Shown here: positions 6,567 to 8,629 of the stretch, piece after piece
Layout: each line of letters starts with the position of its first letter
Numbering within the stretch: position 1 is the stretch's first letter
DNA from: Desulfobacterales bacterium
GTDB taxonomy: Bacteria; Desulfobacterota; Desulfobacteria; Desulfobacterales; UBA11574
Assembly: GCA_012974475.1 (NCBI GenBank)
Contig: JAAXQD010000048.1
Coordinates: forward strand, 1 to 8,629
Direction: 5' to 3'
Length of the DNA stretch: 8,629 nucleotides
Position numbers and translations under genes: made by a program
The notes under the pieces: generated by a model
What the model saw: only the letters and a program-made list of their open reading frames with translations
Databases searched by the model: none
Told to the model about the DNA's origin: nothing

Positions 6567-6759
6567 CATCTGATGAAGAGGGTGGTGGGTATATCCGACG
6601 CCCATTTTGAAGTGTTTTTTAAATTAATGAAAAGGATTTTCGGTACTCGGACGAGGAACCGGTTGCCGTGTATGGCAACATGAATTGCTATGGCCTCACT
6701 CAAGCGTTACCAACAAAGGATGCCATAATGGTACTGGGTTTCGTAAAGGATAAAGAATA
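6567..6759 (+). promoter_or_regulatory. purC upstream region with small inverted repeats
   Basis: This 193-base gap has no convincing gene. A weak terminator-like element (TGGG 6586-6589 with CCCA 6601-6604, then TTTT) may end the PilZ transcript. A hairpin TTGCC/GGCAA is at 6663-6678. TATGGCA (6671-6677) and TATGGC (6689-6694) can alternatively pair with TGCCATA (6721-6727), overlapping the hairpin arm. TTGCCG (6663-6668), 17 bases, then TGCTAT (6686-6691) is a poor promoter match. I recognise no known purine riboswitch here. Confidence 0.25.
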
Positions 6760-7656
6760 ATGCTACAGACTGTCATTGAAACCGACTTTGAAGAATTGAA
6801 TTTGATAAAAAGGGGCAAAGTCCGGGATATATATGATCTCGGAGACACACTGTTAATGGTGGCAACGGATCGAATTTCTGCATTTGATGTGGTGATGCCT
6901 GACCCCATCCCTGAAAAAGGAAAAATTTTAACTCAAATTTCCCTTTTTTGGTTTAAAATCATGGAATCTCTTTTGCCCAATCATGTTATTTCCAGTAACG
7001 TGGATAAGTATCCGGACATTTGCAAACCGTATGCAGAAATTCTGCGTGGAAGGAGCATGCTGGTTAAAAAAGCAGAGCCTTTGCCGATTGAATGTATTGT
7101 AAGAGGATATATATCCGGATCCGGATGGAATGACTACCTGGCTACCGGACGTATATGCGGCATAAAACTCCCCAAAAATCTGAAAGAATCTGATAAACTT
7201 CCCAAGCCTATTTTCACGCCTTCGACCAAGGCAGAAACCGGGCTTCACGATATAAACATAAATTTTGACGAGGCCATCAAAAAAATTGGAAAATATCTTG
7301 CCGATCAGGTTAGAACCCTCAGTCTTGAAATCTATAGCAAAGGCGCTGATTTGGCATACAAAAAAGGAATCATCATTGCGGATACAAAATTCGAGTTTGG
7401 CCTTTTCGAAGACAATTTAATCCTTATCGATGAAGTAATGACTCCGGATTCATCCAGGTTTTGGCCGAAATCGTCCTATGAACCCGGGGGTTCCCAAAAG
7501 AGCTTCGACAAGCAATATCTTCGTGATTACCTTATTTCCATCGACTGGAATAAAACACCGCCGGCACCATCACTTCCCAAAGACGTGATCGCAAATACAC
7601 ACAATAAATATCTTGAAGCATTCAATCGGCTTGCCGAATCGAACCATGTGCTTTAA
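6760..7656 (+). CDS. purC: Phosphoribosylaminoimidazole-succinocarboxamide synthase (SAICAR synthetase)
   Basis: It joins aspartate to CAIR with ATP to give SAICAR in de novo purine synthesis, in the cytoplasm. The 298-residue length matches the longer PurC form. The ATP-site motif RGKVRDIY is at 18-25, followed by ATDRISAFD at 35-43. Signature 1 is PLPIECIVRGYISGSG (107-122), then FTPSTKAE at 152-159. Signature 2 is IADTKFEFG (206-214), followed by the DEVMTPDSSRFW segment at 224-235. All expected blocks are present and in order, so the enzyme should be active. AAAGGA (6745-6750) nine bases before the ATG is a good ribosome site. The 3' end overlaps the ATG of the ParB-like gene by 11 bases. 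No other purine gene is seen in the window. Confidence 0.97.
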   Translation: MLQTVIETDFEELNLIKRGKVRDIYDLGDTLLMVATDRISAFDVVMPDPIPEKGKILTQISLFWFKIMESLLPNHVISSNVDKYPDICKPYAEILRGRSMLVKKAEPLPIECIVRGYISGSGWNDYLATGRICGIKLPKNLKESDKLPKPIFTPSTKAETGLHDININFDEAIKKIGKYLADQVRTLSLEIYSKGADLAYKKGIIIADTKFEFGLFEDNLILIDEVMTPDSSRFWPKSSYEPGGSQKSFDKQYLRDYLISIDWNKTPPAPSLPKDVIANTHNKYLEAFNRLAESNHVL

Positions 7657-8599
7657 AGAAAAAAATGTTAAACTGCCCGAGGTTGACACAAGCGATCATT
7701 CCTTTCGCATAACAACCCAAGAGACGGTCGATGATTTAATGGACTCTATCGGGCATGTGGGGTTGTTGAATCTTCCGCTGTTGTTAGAGAAAAAATCGAG
7801 GTACATTATTCTATGCGGTTTTAGAAGAATTGAAGCCTGCCGTCGGCTGGAACGACTTGATGTTAAAGCCAGGATACTCGATTCTGATACAAAAAAACTT
7901 GAATGCGCAAGATATGCCATTACGGACAACGCTTTTCAAAGACCGCTCAATCTGATAGAAAAATCAAGATCGATCCGGATGCTTTCCAACTTTTTTTCGG
8001 ACCATCGTCGTCTGTCCCAAGAGATGTCCATTTTGGGGGTACCCTGCCATGAATCCATAATAGCAAAAATCAAAGATATATGTTCTTTTTCGAAGCCGCT
8101 TCAGAACAGCATACTTTCCGAAAGTATTTCCTTGGCCATGGCTTTGGAAATCCATAAAATGTCAAAAGATGTTAAAGACGGTTTTGTAAAGCTTTTTAAT
8201 GTTCTTAAATTGAGTATCAACAAGCAGAGGGAAATCGTTACACTGATCAAAGAAATTGCCTTGCGGGAAGACATCCCTATGGCAGAGATTTTGGAAGGGC
8301 TACATTTGAAAAGGATATTGAACGATGAAGATATAGATAAAAATCAAAAGACACGAAAGATTCGGTCCTATTTAAAACAGCGGCGCTTCCCCGCTATAAC
8401 GCGCGCTGAACTCGCGTTTGAAGAACATCGGGAAAACCTGAAACTTGGAGCCGGGATAAAACTGATCCCACCGGACAATTTTGAAAGTCCTGCCTATATT
8501 TTTAAGTTCTCATTTAAAGATTTAAATGAACTCAAAAATCTTAAAAAAATCTTTGATTCTCTCATCGAGAACCCTTCCCTTAAAAAGATCCTGGGGTGA
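7646..8599 (+). CDS. ParB-like protein (ParB N-terminal/CTPase fold plus HTH-like region)
   Basis: From ATG 7646 the protein has 317 residues. Residues 20-78 follow the ParB N-terminal domain: VDDLMDSIGHVGLLNLP, YIILCGFRRIEACRRL and VKARIL. GFRR (58-61) stands where ParB has GERR. Residues 94-107 (DNAFQRPLNLIEKS) match the ENxxRxxLxPxE box. Residues 123-146 (LSQEMSILGVPCHESIIAKI) take the place of the ParB helix-turn-helix, and 150-205 resemble the rest of the KorB/ParB central domain. The C-terminus from about 240 is unlike classical ParB dimerisation domains. No parA is adjacent, so it is unlikely to be the chromosomal partition protein. It is more likely a divergent regulator or CTP/nucleotide-binding protein. 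The start overlaps purC by 11 bases and lacks a clear ribosome site, which suggests coupling; an in-frame TTG at 7613 is possible but less likely. Confidence 0.82.
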   Translation: MCFKEKNVKLPEVDTSDHSFRITTQETVDDLMDSIGHVGLLNLPLLLEKKSRYIILCGFRRIEACRRLERLDVKARILDSDTKKLECARYAITDNAFQRPLNLIEKSRSIRMLSNFFSDHRRLSQEMSILGVPCHESIIAKIKDICSFSKPLQNSILSESISLAMALEIHKMSKDVKDGFVKLFNVLKLSINKQREIVTLIKEIALREDIPMAEILEGLHLKRILNDEDIDKNQKTRKIRSYLKQRRFPAITRAELAFEEHRENLKLGAGIKLIPPDNFESPAYIFKFSFKDLNELKNLKKIFDSLIENPSLKKILG

Positions 8600-8629
8600 T
8601 CACATACCGCATATAGCGCACCGTCTTGC

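Noticed and set aside
6573..6683. 36-codon ORF (starts MKRVVGISDAHF) between the PilZ gene and purC
   Set aside because: There is no ribosome site before the ATG, the arginine-rich end does not look like a conserved protein, and it overlaps the putative leader structures.
7113..7126. 14-bp palindrome ATCCGGATCCGGAT in purC
   Set aside because: It is explained by the repeated codons of the conserved SGSG motif of PurC.
8580..8627. Possible C-terminal end of a convergent minus-strand gene (reads ...RYVITPGSF, stop at 8580-8582)
   Set aside because: Only 15 codons are visible and they overlap the ParB-like gene by 20 bases; such an open frame is expected by chance at the window edge.

Overview
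The window looks like chromosomal DNA from a deltaproteobacterium (Desulfobacterota), most likely near the Desulfobacterales. This is inferred from a LonA protease carrying an NtrC-type receiver, an MglA-type GTPase next to a DUF4388/cyclic-nucleotide-binding protein and a PilZ protein, and moderately AT-rich genes. No mobile element, CRISPR array, tRNA or rRNA was seen.

Layout. (1) 2-1828 (+): the 3' two-thirds of a lon gene that enters from outside the window. A complete response-regulator receiver domain sits inside it, between the N-terminal helical region and the AAA+ module. (2) 2022-2954 (-): NAD-dependent malate dehydrogenase, convergent with lon, with a probable intrinsic terminator at 1872-1913. 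(3) 2955-3207: divergent intergenic region with a promoter for the rightward genes, a weaker candidate for mdh and a small perfect hairpin. (4) 3208-6566 (+): a signalling cluster of a TPR/coiled-coil protein with an unrecognised C-terminal domain, an MglA-like small GTPase with its own good promoter, a DUF4388 protein with two degenerate cNMP-binding-type domains, and a single-domain PilZ protein with an intact c-di-GMP signature. (5) 6760-8599 (+): purC (SAICAR synthetase) overlapping a ParB/CTPase-fold protein by 11 bases.

How the genes may work together. Region 4 reads as a polarity or surface-motility switch: a GTPase, a probable effector or adaptor (DUF4388-CNB-CNB) and a c-di-GMP receptor. 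No MglB/Roadblock GAP is in view. Lon and Mdh are housekeeping functions, but the receiver inside Lon suggests proteolysis gated by phosphorylation. The purC/ParB-like overlap suggests translational coupling of a purine-synthesis enzyme to a possible nucleotide-binding regulator.

The items most worth following up are the receiver-in-Lon architecture, the GTPase/DUF4388/PilZ cluster, and a perfect 31-bp palindrome (15-1-15) inside the GTPase gene over its NKRD nucleotide-specificity motif.
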